From Branchiostoma floridae (lineage: Eukaryota; Chordata; Leptocardii; Amphioxiformes; Branchiostomatidae): a stretch of DNA of 64,000 nucleotides. The stretch spans positions 27,160,990 through 27,224,989 of the forward strand of contig NC_049980.1 in NCBI RefSeq assembly GCF_000003815.2. The letters are read 5' to 3'. The first letter of the stretch is position 1; each line of letters starts with the position of its first letter. A program made the translations under genes and the position numbers. The notes below the pieces were generated by a model. That model searched no databases. It was not told the DNA's origin and saw nothing but the letters and a program-made list of their open reading frames with translations. Below, one piece after another: positions 34,301 through 46,000 of this stretch.

Positions 34301-37300
34301 AGCTGAGAAAATTCTGTTTAATACTTTCAACTCCTGTTTACTTGTAGGCAAGCCCTGATCTTGAACCTGATATTGAACCTTTTGACTCCTTAGCCATAAA
34401 TAACACCATATTCAACCAGCCATGAAATTGAACTTGTCAGGCTTGGCTATTATCAACAAGTTGCTTGGCCTTGGGGCCCAAATACACATTGTACACCAGT
34501 TGCTTGGCCTTGGGGCCCAAATACACATTGTACACCAGTTGCTTGGCCTTGGGGCCCAAATACACATTGTGCACCTGTTGCACTTCTTCCCAACCCCAAG
34601 AGCTATATCATAGTATATGCCACAAAAAAATCAAGACCATAAATCATGTCCAGAACAAAGGATATAGAAACTGGAGGATCCCATGCAGTACAAAGGAAAG
34701 CCACTAGGAGGCCAGACATCAGCTTTGACCTTCATCTCCTCAAGATCCACCCATATACCAAACATCAAGTCATCATTGCAGAGGAATGGACATCCAACAT
34801 CATCCCACCTTATCCATCCATAAGTTGTAACTTCTTGAGATATGCTTGCAAAAGTAGGTTAGAAACACAGAAACAAAACAAGCTGCAAGCTTAAGGAAGC
34901 CTAAATCTGCACCACTTTTTCCTGTCAACAAAAGCTGTCTGCCACAAGAAGGACCACATAGCTTCTCAAGGACAAAAGATATAAACACCAGAAGATATGC
35001 TGTAGTACCAAGTAAAGCTGCCAGGAAGCCCATGATTGGCCTTACCCTTCATCTTCCCAAAACCTATGTATGATACACCAAATACCAGCACAATCCATCC
35101 AGAGGTTCTCAGTTATGCAGGACAAACATATCAGAAATACAGACATACGGACAGACAGTCACACACACACAGACATGCCAAAACAAACACACACACACGT
35201 CAAAAGTAACACGACACATATAGTGTGACAATACCTTCTAGACGATGGTAACAGCACCCACCTGTGTCATCCCCCTCCTCATCAGTCTCACTGTCTGAGT
35301 CTATATCTGCCAGGGACGGGTTGTTACTGGTCCCAGCTGTGGGGGATGTGCTGTTCAGCTTCTTCAGGTCTGAGATAGGATTGATCTCCATCCTGCCCAG
35401 CCTCATTAACACTTCTGTAAACAGTCATTGGTTGAGAGAAAGAGATACAAACATACTTTTTATTTGTTAATGGTAACTTAATTTTAGCAACTTAAGCGGT
35501 CACTACTCATCTGCTTAAGTTTCATCACCGCAATTATTTGATGACTCTGGGGCCGAGTAGAAAAAATGTCATTACCGCTAAAATCAAATGCCCTTTTCCC
35601 CCCAACCGCTGAAACTACTGACCATGATGTATTTATGGATTTACAGTAATATTTGTATATCATACATAACACTGAAAAAATGATGGCAGTTGTGGGAAAT
35701 CTATCCCACTTATGAACAGTGATGAGGGGGAATACAAGCTTAAACACATTTGGAACTGCAGTTTTCTCACTGCAGCGCCACCTTGCAATGGTCATTACTA
35801 CCACAAGGACGGTAGCAGAAAGACTTCCAAAATGTTGGCAGGTAAATCCTGTTGGTTGTGCAACTACTGCAACTATAATTATCCACGTTCAAGTCTCCTC
35901 AGTTCATCATCTATGACCACTGTCTTCCTTGCATCACCAATGTCTTTGAGATTCTCAGTAAGACCAGGCATCATAGTTCGAACATTCCAACATCTCAGTT
36001 TTAGAGCTGGTCTCTTTTGATGTCTTTTGTTGTTGATGTAGTGACTTAGATTACATCAGCATTGGCTGTGACCTAGATAATCCCAGCATAACTGCACATG
36101 TGCTAACCAAGGCCAACATGCCAAGGGAGACCCCTGAGATATGTAACCCAGAGTAGGGAGCAGATTAAAACTTAGACTGTAGGAGACGGACGTGTGTACG
36201 TGTGCTCCCTGAGTCTTTTGATATAGTAGGACACCACAGTTGCCGGGTGCGGATATTGACTGAAGGAGGCTATCCACTGAGCAACTAATAAAGAGAACTG
36301 TAGCTACTAACACTGTACATAATTTAAAAAAATAGTGAACAAAAGTTCTACTTACCATCAAATTTGATTTTCCAGGTCATCAAAAGTCCATTCATGGTAA
36401 GGTAAAAGTTTTTCACATCTTCTGGTAGGATACAAGAGTGTTTCTGTAGATGAAAAAAAAATGATTTAGTTTCAAATGATAAGATTGGCTGCCTGTACCT
36501 GTGAAATGTGTATATATTATCATCAGTTTATAGCATGGCCAAATCACGCTTCAACGTCCAAGCGTCCGACATGCTGAACAATTCTTTGAAAAAGGGTTAT
36601 AATCATGATCTGATCAAAGATGATAAGCAAAAGATCATGTGATACTTTCCCACCCATGTTCTAAGTGTATACGTACAAATAACAATGAAATTGTAAATGC
36701 ACTATACCTGCTCCCAGCTCACGACTAGATGTCTCTCTGCTGGTTTTCTTTCTTCTACATGGATATCAAGTACACCTTTTTTCTTTTCTGCAGACAAAAA
36801 AAAAACAAAATGCATCAAAAGTGATGTCATCATTGTTATTAGATGGAAAGTAAGAGATGGAAACTTCACATTGTAACAAAATTGATTACATGTAGTCTAC
36901 ATGTACACGTCTCTGAAAGGCCCAACTTCTTGTATTGTCTTGTTTGCAATATGAAAGGAATGGTAAGCAAAATCTGGAAGACACTTGAATGTTACGTGCT
37001 CTACTATGTAAATCTACTCCAAGCATCCTCTTGAGCTCACGCATTTTGGGTCATGAAATTTTATTATGGGTTGTGGTAGAGGCACATGATTTCTATGGGT
37101 CCTCCATATATAGGAATACTACATATATTGGGAGAATGCAACGTTATTTTGATTCGTATTACATTTCAGGTGCTTTGAAGTATACGAGCGATCACGATGA
37201 TGTCACAGAACCCGGGTGAATGACGGGGACAATGTCCGCTGCGTCAATGACATTTGCTTCCCTGTGGGGGGTGGTGAATGAGGGAAATTTCCAGCACATG

Positions 37301-38360
37301 GAGCACCGTTATTTGTTACGAAGAATTTCTTGGTAACGCTTAACGGTGAATTCGGGATAACAAATAACGATTAACGTTGAATTAAAATGTAAGAAATAGG
37401 CGGTCGATGTTGTGGCCCCAGGTTCTTTAGAATGCTGCACGAGGAACGTTTTAACTACAGGACTAAGAAACACGCACAAGACACAGGCATGCCATTGACA
37501 CGCACGGGAGCTGTTAGTCGAGACCCTCTCTCTGTTCTCTGTCTCAAGCCTCTCTCCAACTGTCCTCCCAACTCCCAACTACCTGCTTCTTTATCCCAGA
37601 CACAGACAATAGACAGTTTCACAGTAGGAAAGTGGGCCTAACACTTCTGTGTAACATATCACCTATATGGCTTCCCTTTGATGTACTCTACAGGTAGATT
37701 AAAGCAACATGATTTGCATCCAGACTTGCTAACTTTGTCATCAAAGAAATGGCATTTACATAAAGATTAGCTGTTGCATTGACAGACTCCATGCCTCACA
37801 CTTATGAGGGTCTGTTTGATCCTAATATACATCAAAGGTTACAAAATATATCCAAAAACAAAACTAGTATTACAATTCAGTATTTCTGCCCCACTTACAC
37901 AAACAGCAAATAACGCTTCAAGAAGATTATACCGATAACGATTAAAGTTGAATTAGAGCAAGTAGGTAACGATTAACGGTGAATTAAATGGCTCGTAACG
38001 CTTAATGGAAAAGGGCATGCAGGTCCTCATAAGTATGGTACTTTGATTAATATTCTATTCTGTATGAATTTCTAATATATACGTAACATTGTCTTCGTTG
38101 TGTCTGAAATTCTTGGCACTTATGCGTTAAAATACTCTGGTGTCAACTGTGTCAACTGTGTATACCTAAAACAATATGCATCAGTGGCTAGATGGGCACA
38201 AAAATGGTAACGGGTAGCGTAGCAACAAAAACAAATAATTTTTCAAGGGGGAGGGGGCTATTTTCAATACACACTTACCTAGTGATTTCACTACTCCGAA
38301 CGTCAAGCGATCGAAAACCTCTTTCGGGCTAACCTTGGGAAGTTCCTCCTTCTCTGACAT
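28394..38360 (-). CDS. TPGS2: Tubulin polyglutamylase complex subunit 2
   Basis: Exons in coding order: 38360-38279, 36787-36708, 36443-36356, 35414-35262, 33566-33465, 32795-32632, 32194-32031, 29603-29556, 28457-28394. All GT/AG with matching phases; 945 nt gives 314 aa (human about 300). Diagnostic segments are AERHLVVSWEQ, LPEDVKNFYLTMNG, SLADIDSD, PHFDSRSRIFELD, MEIWFLDRALRWNFLTDSF, HLGLPQWQYAFTDTGLS and NKLDPARVFKGKK, then a Lys/Ser/Thr-rich tail. TPGS2 is a non-catalytic member of the TTLL1-containing complex that adds glutamate chains to tubulin tails in cilia, flagella and neurons. The middle resembles the SMI1/KNR4-like fold. The first Met is the only good start in exon 1. It is head to head with ATR across the 38.4-48.2 kb palindrome. 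Its introns hold many small insertions. Protein intact; family certain. Confidence 0.95.
28613..28940. mobile_element. MITE-like element with AGGGCACAACCCGCCGTA termini
   Basis: Left CTAAGGGCACAACCCGCC and right GGCGGGTTGTGCCCTAG are near-perfect TIRs that continue into GTATGTGCAAT / GCACGTA. About 328 bp, in the last TPGS2 intron. The GC-rich inside is open in several frames but shows no protein family. Confidence 0.75.
28978..29012. repeat. Short palindromic insertion, 35 bp, with perfect 7-bp target duplication
   Basis: CAAGGAGGTTAAAAA and TTTTTTAACCTCCTTG form a near-perfect hairpin. GTCAATC lies on both sides (28971-28977 and 29013-29019). It lies in the last TPGS2 intron. Related copies: 23918, 29997, 30239, 63188; half or decayed: 12862, 25883. 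Confidence 0.8.
29061..29222. mobile_element. MITE, 162 bp, with 9-bp target duplication (Mutator-like)
   Basis: TIRs TAGCCTGGGTAACATCTGAT...TTCTAC and GTAGAAATCAGATGGTACTCAGG..., about 27 bp, continuing into GGGGCTCCT / AGGAGCCCC. AATTCATTG flanks both ends (29052-29060 and 29223-29231). Last TPGS2 intron; no coding capacity. Confidence 0.88.
29997..30018. repeat. 22-bp perfect palindrome with perfect 7-bp target duplication
   Basis: CAAGGACGTTA and TAACGTCCTTG are joined without a loop. GTAGACC flanks both sides (29990-29996 and 30019-30025). A sequence variant of the 28978 type (CAAGGAC instead of CAAGGAG). Confidence 0.8.
30239..30263. repeat. Short palindromic insertion, 25 bp, absent from the paralogous segment
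   Basis: CAAGGAGGTCTTT / TTTAACCTCCTTG. Flanks AAATGAC and TAATGGT share AATG. The homologous segment near 30100 (CAGCATCAAAATATCCATTT) has no palindrome. Confidence 0.75.
30471..30650 (-). mobile_element. tRNA-derived SINE-like insertion, ~180 bp
   Basis: On the minus strand, GGATTTGTGAGCCGG followed by GGTTTCGAACCCTGGGAG resembles the anticodon and T-arm part of a tRNA-derived SINE. ACAAT flanks both sides (30466-30470 and 30651-30655). The duplicated neighbour at 30808-30830 (GCATGACAATGTACCCC) is the empty version of the site. Class is inference; the insertion itself is well supported. Confidence 0.65.
31101..31657. mobile_element. TACTGTAA-ended MITE interrupted by a nested insertion
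   Basis: Left end TACTGTAAGTGCAG ... TTGGCGGTAGTTTTA; right end ACTTAAACCAC ... TTTACAGTA. GCGG/GAACTTAAA blocks resemble 33805-33970 (TACTGTAAATGCATTTACG, GCGGTGGTTTTAA), so this is a dispersed family. Bases 31215-31556 are a later insertion. TPGS2 intron between exons 7 and 8. Confidence 0.6.
31215..31556. mobile_element. Non-autonomous hAT-like element, 342 bp, 8-bp target duplication
   Basis: Termini CAGGGCTCTAGCCAGC and GCTGGCTAGAGCCCTA are inverted repeats, followed by CCGTTTTTCTGTCA / TGACGGAAAAA. ATGTGACT flanks both ends (31207-31214 and 31557-31564). An 8-bp duplication and CAGGG-type ends are hAT hallmarks. Nested inside 31101-31657. Confidence 0.85.
32862..32925 (+). repeat. Dispersed repeat, retroelement-like 3' end
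   Basis: GAGTTTATTTAGATCCAC, then an AGCCTC...GAGGCT hairpin and ATTCTTCCTGTGGTC. Same architecture as 372-515 and 54816-54950. The short phrase GACTTTATTTGGATCCAC at 27712-27730 may be another end fragment. Confidence 0.5.
33800..33985. repeat. Copy of the TACTGTAA / GCGGTGG MITE family
   Basis: TACTGTAAATGCATTTACG, GCGGTAGCGGG, TTCGCGGTGGTTTTAA and GAATTGGCCACCGTGAA match the element at 31101-31657. In the TPGS2 intron between exons 5 and 6. Confidence 0.6.
34457..34578. repeat. 39-bp tandem repeat, three copies
   Basis: GTTGCTTGGCCTTGGGGCCC followed by AAATACACATTGTACACCA, three times with only a few changes in the last copy, in a TPGS2 intron. It makes an artefactual open frame. Confidence 0.92.
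35155..35205. repeat. CA-rich microsatellite
   Basis: GACAGACAGTCACACACACA then ACAAACACACACACACG near the 3' side of TPGS2 exon 4. Confidence 0.8.
37300..38015. repeat. Element bounded by related TAACGATTAACG-type ends
   Basis: GGTAACGCTTAACGGTGAATT and AACGATTAACGTTGAATTAAA (37332-37386) recur as AACGATTAAAGTTGAATTA, AACGATTAACGGTGAATTAAA and CGTAACGCTTAATGG (37937-38005). Possibly the two ends of one ~700-bp insertion in TPGS2 intron 1. Class unknown. Confidence 0.4.
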
Positions 38361-38949
38361 CCTGTCTTAACCAAAGACAACCCTTAGTAGTTCAATAAAA
38401 CGAAATTTTAAGCCCAACACCTGTTGGACGCCCGTTTGAGGCACTTGACATGGTCGCGTAAAAAAAAGATTAAAAAATCGCGGTGGCCCAAGTCAGGCTG
38501 TCAAAGGTGCCCACGTAATACTCACGAGTTGTTCTATCGCCTACAGTACCCGTGTTGATTCAAATATTATTTCGGGATGAGATTTGAAGAGTCAAAGTTA
38601 GCCTTCAAACTGGCTCTTTATGCCTGTTTTCGGCCTCGATTCCGCACTGCATGGGGGTTTCCGTGCAACCGATTACGATCATATACTTCCGGGTCGTACG
38701 AGTGAGGTCATTGAACGCGGGTCACCAGCTATCTTGACTGTCTCAGTCTGCGCTAGGTTCGGTAGAGGAGGATTCAAGTCAGGCTTACGCATATTGTTAA
38801 ATTAGGTTTGTTAAGGGACTCTTGGCGAAAGTATGTTTGAACTTGCAGAACGTTTTTTAAGTTTGTGTTTGTTCGCATCGTCTCGGCCCACGTTGCGAAT
38901 CTGCAACGGTTGTTAGGTCCCTTCCGAACGAACTAACTGGCATTCTCGT

Positions 38950-41370
38950 AGACATCAGGAGACAAACTGTGTTAATTTGAATAACACATTTATAGAACAG
39001 TGCTGTAAGAAGTGTATACAGGGAACTAAGAGCGGAAAACGTGTTCGGGAGACCTCCTTGGGGAGACAAACTGTGTCAATTTGAAGGACACACATACATA
39101 AATATTTAGCGCCGTAAGAACTGTATGTAACGTTAGCTTAACTAATAGCGATAAACGTGTTTAGGAGCCAAACTATGTCAATTTGAATGGCGCACTTATA
39201 TAATAGCGCCGTAAGAACTGTATGTAGCTAACAAATAGCGAGAAACGTGTTCAGGAGACAAAATGTGTCACTTTGAATGACACATTTATAGAACAGCGAT
39301 GTTAGACCTGTATATAGCTATTAAGTAATCGCGGAAAACGTATTCAAGTGTCAAACTGTGCCAATTTGAATGACACACTTATAGAACAAAGCTAAAAGAA
39401 CTGTATATAGCTAACTAATAGCGGAAAACGTGTTCAGGATTCAAACTGTGTCAATTTGAATGACACACTTACATGATAGTGCCGTAAGAACTGTATATAG
39501 CTAACTAGGAGCGAAAATCATGTTCAGGAGACAAACTGTGCCAATTTGAATGACACAATGCATTATAGAATAGCGCTGTAAGAACTGTATATAGTTAACT
39601 TGAAGCGGAATGCGTGTTCAAATGTCAATGTGTGTCAATTTGAATGACACACTTGTAGACAGCGCCCAAAGAACTGTATATAGCAAACTAATAGCGAAAA
39701 CGTATTCAGGAGACAAACTGTGTCAATTTGAATGACACACTTATAGAACAAAGCTGAATGAACTGTATACAGCTAACTAATAGCGAAAAACGTGTTCAGG
39801 AGACAAACTGTGTCAATTTGAATGATGCATTCATAGAACAGCGCTGTAAAAAAACTGTATATATGTAACTTAAAGTGCAATGCGTGTTCAGGAGTCCAAC
39901 TGTGTCACTTTGAATATAGAACAAAGCTGAAAGAAATGTATATAGCTAATTAATAGCGAAAAACGTGTTCAGGAGTCCAACTGTGTCAATTTGAATGACA
40001 CACTTAAATAATGGTGCCGTAAGGATTGTATATAGCTAACTAATAGCGAAAAACGTGTTCAGGAGACAAACTGTGTCAATTTGAATGACGCAATGCATTA
40101 TAGAATAGCGCTGTAAGAACTGTATATAGGTAACTTAAAGCGGAATGCGTGTTCAAATGTCAAACTGTGTCAATTTGAATGACACACTTATAGAACAAAG
40201 CTAAAAGAACTGTATATAGCTCACTAATAGCGGAAAACGTGTTCAGGAGTCAAACTGTGTCAATTTGAATGACACACTTACATAATAGTGCCGTAAGAAC
40301 TGTATATAGCTAACTAATAGCGTAAACGTGTTCAGGAGACAAACTATGTCAATTTGAATGACACACTGACATAATAGCGCCGTAAGAACTGTGTATAGCT
40401 CACTAATAGCGAGAAACGTGTTCAGGAGACAAAATGTGTCACTTTGAATGACACATTTATAGGACAGCAATGTAAAACCTGTATATAGCTAAGAAATCGC
40501 GGAAAACGTATTCAGGTGTCAAACTGTGCCAATTTGAATGACACACTTGCAGAACAAAGCTGAATGAACTGTATATAGCTAACTAATAGCGAAAAAGGGT
40601 GTTCAGGAGACAAATTGTGTCAATTTGAATGATGCATTCATAGAACAGCGCTGTAAGAACTGTATATAGCTAACTTAAAGCGCAATGCGTGTTCAAATGT
40701 CAAACTGTGTCAATTTGAATGACACACTTGTAGAACAAAGCTAAAAGAACTGTATATAGTTAACTAATAGCGGAAAACGTGTTCAGGAGTCAAACTGTGT
40801 CAATTTGAATGACACACTTACATAATAGTGCCGTAAGAACTGTATATAGCTAACTAATAGCGAAAAACGTGTTCAGGAGTCAAACAGTGTCAATTTGAAT
40901 GACACACTTACATGATAGTGCCGTAAGAACTATATATAGCTAACTAGGAGCGAAAAACAAGTTCAGGAGACAAACTGTGTCAATTTGAATGACACAATGC
41001 ATTATAGAATAGCGCTGTAAGAACTGTATATAGTTAACTTAAAGCGGAATGCGTGTTCAAATGTCAAACTGTGTCAATTTGAATGACACACTTGTAGACA
41101 GCGCCCAAATAACTGTATATAACAAACTAATACCGAAAACGTATTCAGGAGACAAACTGTGTCAATTTGAATGACACACTTACAGGTAGCGCAATAAGAA
41201 ATGTACATAGCTAACTCATAGCGAAGTGTAACGTGTTCAGTTGACAAACTGTGTCAATTTGAATGACACACTAATATAATGGCGCCGTAAGAACTGTATA
41301 TAGAATGCGTGTTCAGAAGTCAAACTGTGTCAATATGAATGACACACTTACATAATAGCGCGGTTCAGGC
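38950..41370 (+). repeat. ~90-bp satellite, forward orientation, about 27 units
   Basis: Unit landmarks are AGGAGACAAACTGTGTCAAT, TTGAATGACACACTTA, TAGAACAGCGCTGTAAGAAC and TGTATATAGCTAACTAATAG, then CGAAAAACGTGTTC. A dyad TGTGTCA...TGACACA sits in nearly every unit. Units differ by 5-25 percent and show small indels. No coding potential. Confidence 0.93.
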
Positions 41371-42201
41371 AGCGCTTTTCTGCAAGTGTGTCAGACAAGT
41401 TCTAAGGTCCCTTCTTACGAACTAAATGGCGTTCCTTCGTATATATATGACTTTAGATGCGGTTATTTCATATCAATTAACAACTGATTACTGGAGTTTG
41501 GACCATGGTAGGGTATAAAGTAACTGAAATACTAACTTGTTCAAGTAAACTGTCAAATCTAGTACTGCGCTGTCTGAGCTGAAAACTGTGTCAATCATAG
41601 GACACACTTTTGAAACGCATAATAACTATCTTATGACGGAAAACTCGCTCTGCCAAAAACTTTTTCAATCGAATGATTATACGATTTAGGCATATCTATT
41701 CAGTTTGCTAGTTTGTCACATTAATTGACACAATAGTTTATAACAGAAAACTTTTTCAGGAGGACGGCTTTGCAATTAATAACCGAGTGGTAAACAGTAT
41801 AAAACTGCCTCATGACGGAAACTTTGGTGGACAACTGTCACTGATAGTATGGCATACTAGTGCGATGATCAAACAGTATTAAAATGATGGAAGACTTGGT
41901 CGGGACGACAACTGTGTCAATTAACAAGTTTTTTAAAACTTATTAAAATTTCACAAAACGGAAAACCCTCACGGTCAGGACGACAACTGTATCAAATGAC
42001 AGAAAACCTTGTCAGGAGGACAACTGTTATTTCATATGACACACTATGAAACACGATGTGAAATCAGTGTAAAATTGTCTTGATGGCGGACGACTTTTTC
42101 AGGAGGGAAATCGTGTGAATTTGTCTGACACCTTTGTAAGCGATGTTTGAACCGTGTCTTAAAAATGGAAAACGTTTTTCCGGGGGACAACTGTGTCAAT
42201 C

Positions 42202-42583
42202 TAGCCTCTACCAGGCTTCGTGGTTTGGTGGTCTAATTGTAGAAATTGGTCAAATAGAGTAAATACTACGCTAGGGGAGTCAGCCGGCCGATTAGGGACA
42301 TTCTCCAAACCACACCAGGCTTCGTGGTTTGGTGGTCTAATTGTAGAAATTGGTCAAATAGAGTAAATACTACGCTAGGGGAGTCAGCCGCCCGATTAGG
42401 GACATTCTCCGTGGTTGAAAAATGGACCTTCTAAACTTGACATCGGCTGTGCAATAAACCNNNNNNNNNNNNNNNNNNNNNNNNNNNNNNNNNNNNNNNN
42501 NNNNNNNNNNNNNNNNNNNNNNNNNNNNNNNNNNNNNNNNNNNNNNNNNNNNNNNNNNNNACCACGAAGCCTGGTAGAGGCTA
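42202..42583. mobile_element. TIR element nested in satellite, 9-bp target duplication, with assembly gap
   Basis: Ends TAGCCTCTACCAGGCTTCGT and its complement ACCACGAAGCCTGGTAGAGG; GTGTCAATC flanks both sides (42193-42201 and 42584-42592). Inside, a ~98-bp unit (CAGGCTTCGTGGTTTGG ... GATTAGGGACATTCTCC) is tandemly duplicated. A Mutator-like class is suggested by the 9-bp duplication. Confidence 0.85.
42461..42560. other. Assembly gap (100 N)
   Basis: Exactly 100 N, the usual placeholder for a gap of unknown size, inside the nested TIR element. Confidence 0.99.
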
Positions 42584-43044
42584 GTGTCAATCTATATCAC
42601 CCACAATTAGAAAAGCGCTGTTTAACGTGTGTAAAATTGATCACGGAAAAAGTTGGACAGTAAAGAATTTGTGTCAATTTATATGACACACTGGTAAACA
42701 GTGTACTTTGGGCTGTACCTAACTACTTTATTGCTGAAAACGTAGTCAAAGGCACAGCTGTGTCGATTTGTTTCGACACATTTGTAGAATAGCGCCGAAC
42801 GTATAGTATACAAATGTATGACTAAATCTTAACGGCTAATGTGTTCAGGACACAAAACTGTGTCAATTTGTATGACACACCTAAAGAAAAGCGCTGTAAG
42901 AACTGCATATAACCATTTTACAACAGAAAACTTCGTTAGGAGGGCAACTGTGTCAATTCATATGACACACAAGTAAAGTAAAGCGATTATTAAATAGTAT
43001 GATCATCCGAATGAAAAAGTTTTTGTTAGAGCAAGCTTTCGTCA

Positions 43045-46000
43045 AAATAAATTTACCTCGCTGTTCTATGAATGTGTCATTCACATAGACACATTTTGTA
43101 TATATCCTAAACACGTTTTTTTTAAATTGGTTAGCTATGTACTGTTTTTACGGCGCTATAATGTGAGTATGTCATGCAAATTGACACAGTTTGTCCCCTG
43201 AACACGTTTTCCGCTATATACAGTTCTTACAGCACTTTTCTATAAATCTGTCATTCAAATTGACACAGGTAGTCTACTGAATACACTTTTCGCTTTAAGT
43301 TAGTTATATACTGTTTTAACGGCGCTATTCTGTAAGTGTGTCATTCAAATTGACACAGCTTGTTTCCTGAACACGTTTTTCGCTATTAGTTTGCTATATA
43401 AAGCTCTTACAGCACTGTTCTATAATGTGTCATTCAAATTGACACAGTTTGTCTCTTGAACACGTTGCGCTGTTAGTTAAATATATATACATGTTGTAAC
43501 AGTGCTTATTCTATAGGTGTGTCATTCAAATCGACACAGGTAGTCTTCTGAACTCACTTTCCGCTTTAAGTTAGCTATATACAGTTTTTTTGGCGCTTTT
43601 CTGTAAGTGTGTCATTCTACTTGACACAGTTTGTCTCTTGAACACGCTTTCTGCTTTAAGCTAGCTACATGTATATACAGTTCTTACGGCGCTATTCTGC
43701 AAGTGTACCATTCAAATTGACACAGTTTGTCCCCTGAACACGTTTTTCGCTATTAGTTTGCTATATGCAGTTCTTACAGCTTTGTTCTATAATGTGTCAT
43801 ATTGACACAGGTAGTCTTCTGAACACGTTTTTTTCTTTAAGTTTGATATATACAGTTCTTACATACATCGCTGTTCTATAAATGTGTCATTCAATTGACA
43901 CAGTTTGTCTCCTGAACACTTTTTCCGCTATTAGTTTGCTATATACAGTTCTTATTGCGCTATCTGCAAGTGTGTCATTCAAATTGACACAGTTTGTCAA
44001 CTGAACGCGTTACACTTCGCTATGAGTTAGCTATGTACATTTCTTATTGCGCTACCTGTAAGTGTGTCATTCAAATTGACACAGTTTGTCTTCTGAACAC
44101 TTTTTCCGCTATTAGATGCTATATACATTTCTTATTGCGCTACCTGTAAGTGTGTCATTCAAATTGACACAGTTTGTCTCCTGAACACTTTTTCCGCTAT
44201 TAGTTTGCTATATACATTTCTTATTGCGCTATCTGCAAGTGTGTCATTCAAATTGACACAGTTTGTCTCCTGAACACTTTTTCCGCTATTAGTTTGCTAT
44301 ATACAGTTCTTATTGCGCTATCTGTAAGTGTGTCATTCGAATTGACACAGTTTGTCTTCTGAACACGTTACACTTCGCTATGAGTTAGCTATGTACATTT
44401 CTTATTGCGCTATCTGCAAGTGTGTCATTCAAATTGACACAGTTTGTCTTCTGAACACTTTTTCCGCTATTAGTTTGCTATATACAGTTCTTATTGCGCT
44501 ATCTGTAAGTGTGTCATTCGAATTGACACAGTTTGTCTTCTGAACAGGTTACACTTTGCTATGAGTTAGTATGAACATTTCTTATTGCGCTATCTGCAAG
44601 TGTGTCATTCAAATTGACACAGTTTGTCTTCTGAACACTTTTTCCGCTATTAGTTTGCTATATACAGTTCTTATTGTGCTATCTGCAAGTGTGTCATTCA
44701 AATCGACACAGGTAGTCTTCTGAACTCACTTTCCGCTTTAAGTTAGCTATATACAGTTTTTTGGCGCTATTCTGTAAGTGTGTCATTAAACTTGACACAG
44801 TTTGTCTCTTGAACACGCTTTCTGCTTTAAGCTAGCTACATGTANNNNNNNNNNNNNNNNNNNNNNNNNNNNNNNNNNNNNNNNNNNNNNNNNNNNNNNN
44901 NNNNNNNNNNNNNNNNNNNNNNNNNNNNNNNNNNNNNNNNNNNNTTCGCTATTAGTTTGCTATATACAGTTCTTACATCTTTGTTCTATAGTGTGTCATA
45001 TTGACACAGGTAGTCTACTGAACACGATTTTTGCTTTAAGTTTGATATATACAGTTCTTACATACATCGCTGTTCTATAAATGTGTCATTCAAATTGACA
45101 CAGTTTGTCTCCTGAACACTTTTTCCGCTATTAGTTTGCTATATACAGTTCTTATTGCGCTATCTGCAAGTGTGTCATTCAAATTGACACAGTTTGTCTC
45201 CTGAACACTTTTTCCGCTATTAGTTTGCTATATACATTTCTTATTGCGCTATCTGCAAGTGTGTCATTCAAATTGACACAGTTTGTCTCCTGAACACTTT
45301 TTCCGCTATTAGTTTGCTATATACAGTTCTTATTGCGCTATCTGTAAGTGTGTCATTCGAATTGACACAGTTTGTCTTCTGAACACGTTACACTTCGCTA
45401 TGAGTTAGCTATGTACATTTCTTATTGCGCTATCTGCAAGTGTGTCATTCAAATTGACACAGTTTGTCTTCTGAACACTTTTTCCGCTATTAGTTTGCTA
45501 TATACAGTTCTTATTGCGCTATCTGTAAGTGTGTCATTCGAATTGACACAGTTTGTCTTCTGAACACGTTACACTTTGCTATGAGTTAGCTATGTACATT
45601 TCTTATTGCGCTATCTGCAAGTGTGTCATTCAAATTGACACAGTTTGTCTTCTGAACACTTTTTCCGCTATTAGTTTGCTATATACATTTCTTATTGCGC
45701 TATCTGCAAGTGTGTCATTCAAATTGACACAGTTTGTCTCCTGAACACTTTTTCCGCTATTAGTTTGCTATATACATTTCTTATTGCGCTATCTGCAAGT
45801 GTGTCATTAAAATTGACACAGTTTGTCTCCTGAACACTTTTTCCGCTATTAGTTTGCTATATACAGTTCTTATTGCGCTATCTGCAAGTGTGTCATTCAA
45901 ATTGACACAGTTTGTCTTCTGAACACGTTACACTTTGCTATGAGTTAGCTATGTACATTTCTTATTCCGCTATCTGCAAGTGTGTCATTCAAATTGACAC

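Larger units (their letters stand above)
38421..43000. repeat. Left arm of giant imperfect palindrome
   Basis: Non-satellite part 38421-~38710 is homologous, in reverse complement, to about 47880-48170: CTGTTGGACGCCCGTTTGAG, GGCACTTGACATGGTC, GTAAAAAAAAGATTAAAAAA, TCAGGCTGTCAAAGGTG, GAGTTGTTCTATC, and more loosely CATGGGGGTTTC and CTTCCGGGTC. Satellite follows from about 38950 to 41370, then decayed units to about 43000. It begins 61 bp upstream of the TPGS2 ATG. No target duplication was found at the outer edges. Confidence 0.8.
41371..43000 (+). repeat. Highly decayed satellite units around the palindrome centre
   Basis: Recognisable by GTGTCAAT...GACACA dyads and by a GGAAAAC...CAGGAGGACAACTGT phrase, spaced about 90-100 bp. 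They are still in the forward orientation to about 42970. Interrupted by the element at 42202-42583. Confidence 0.65.

Noticed and set aside
38620-38805. 61-codon ORF in the left palindrome arm
   Set aside because: The inverted copy at 47.9-48.0 kb does not keep the frame, and there is no domain.
42396-42663. ORFs on both strands spanning the N run
   Set aside because: They are read through 100 unknown bases; no evidence for coding.
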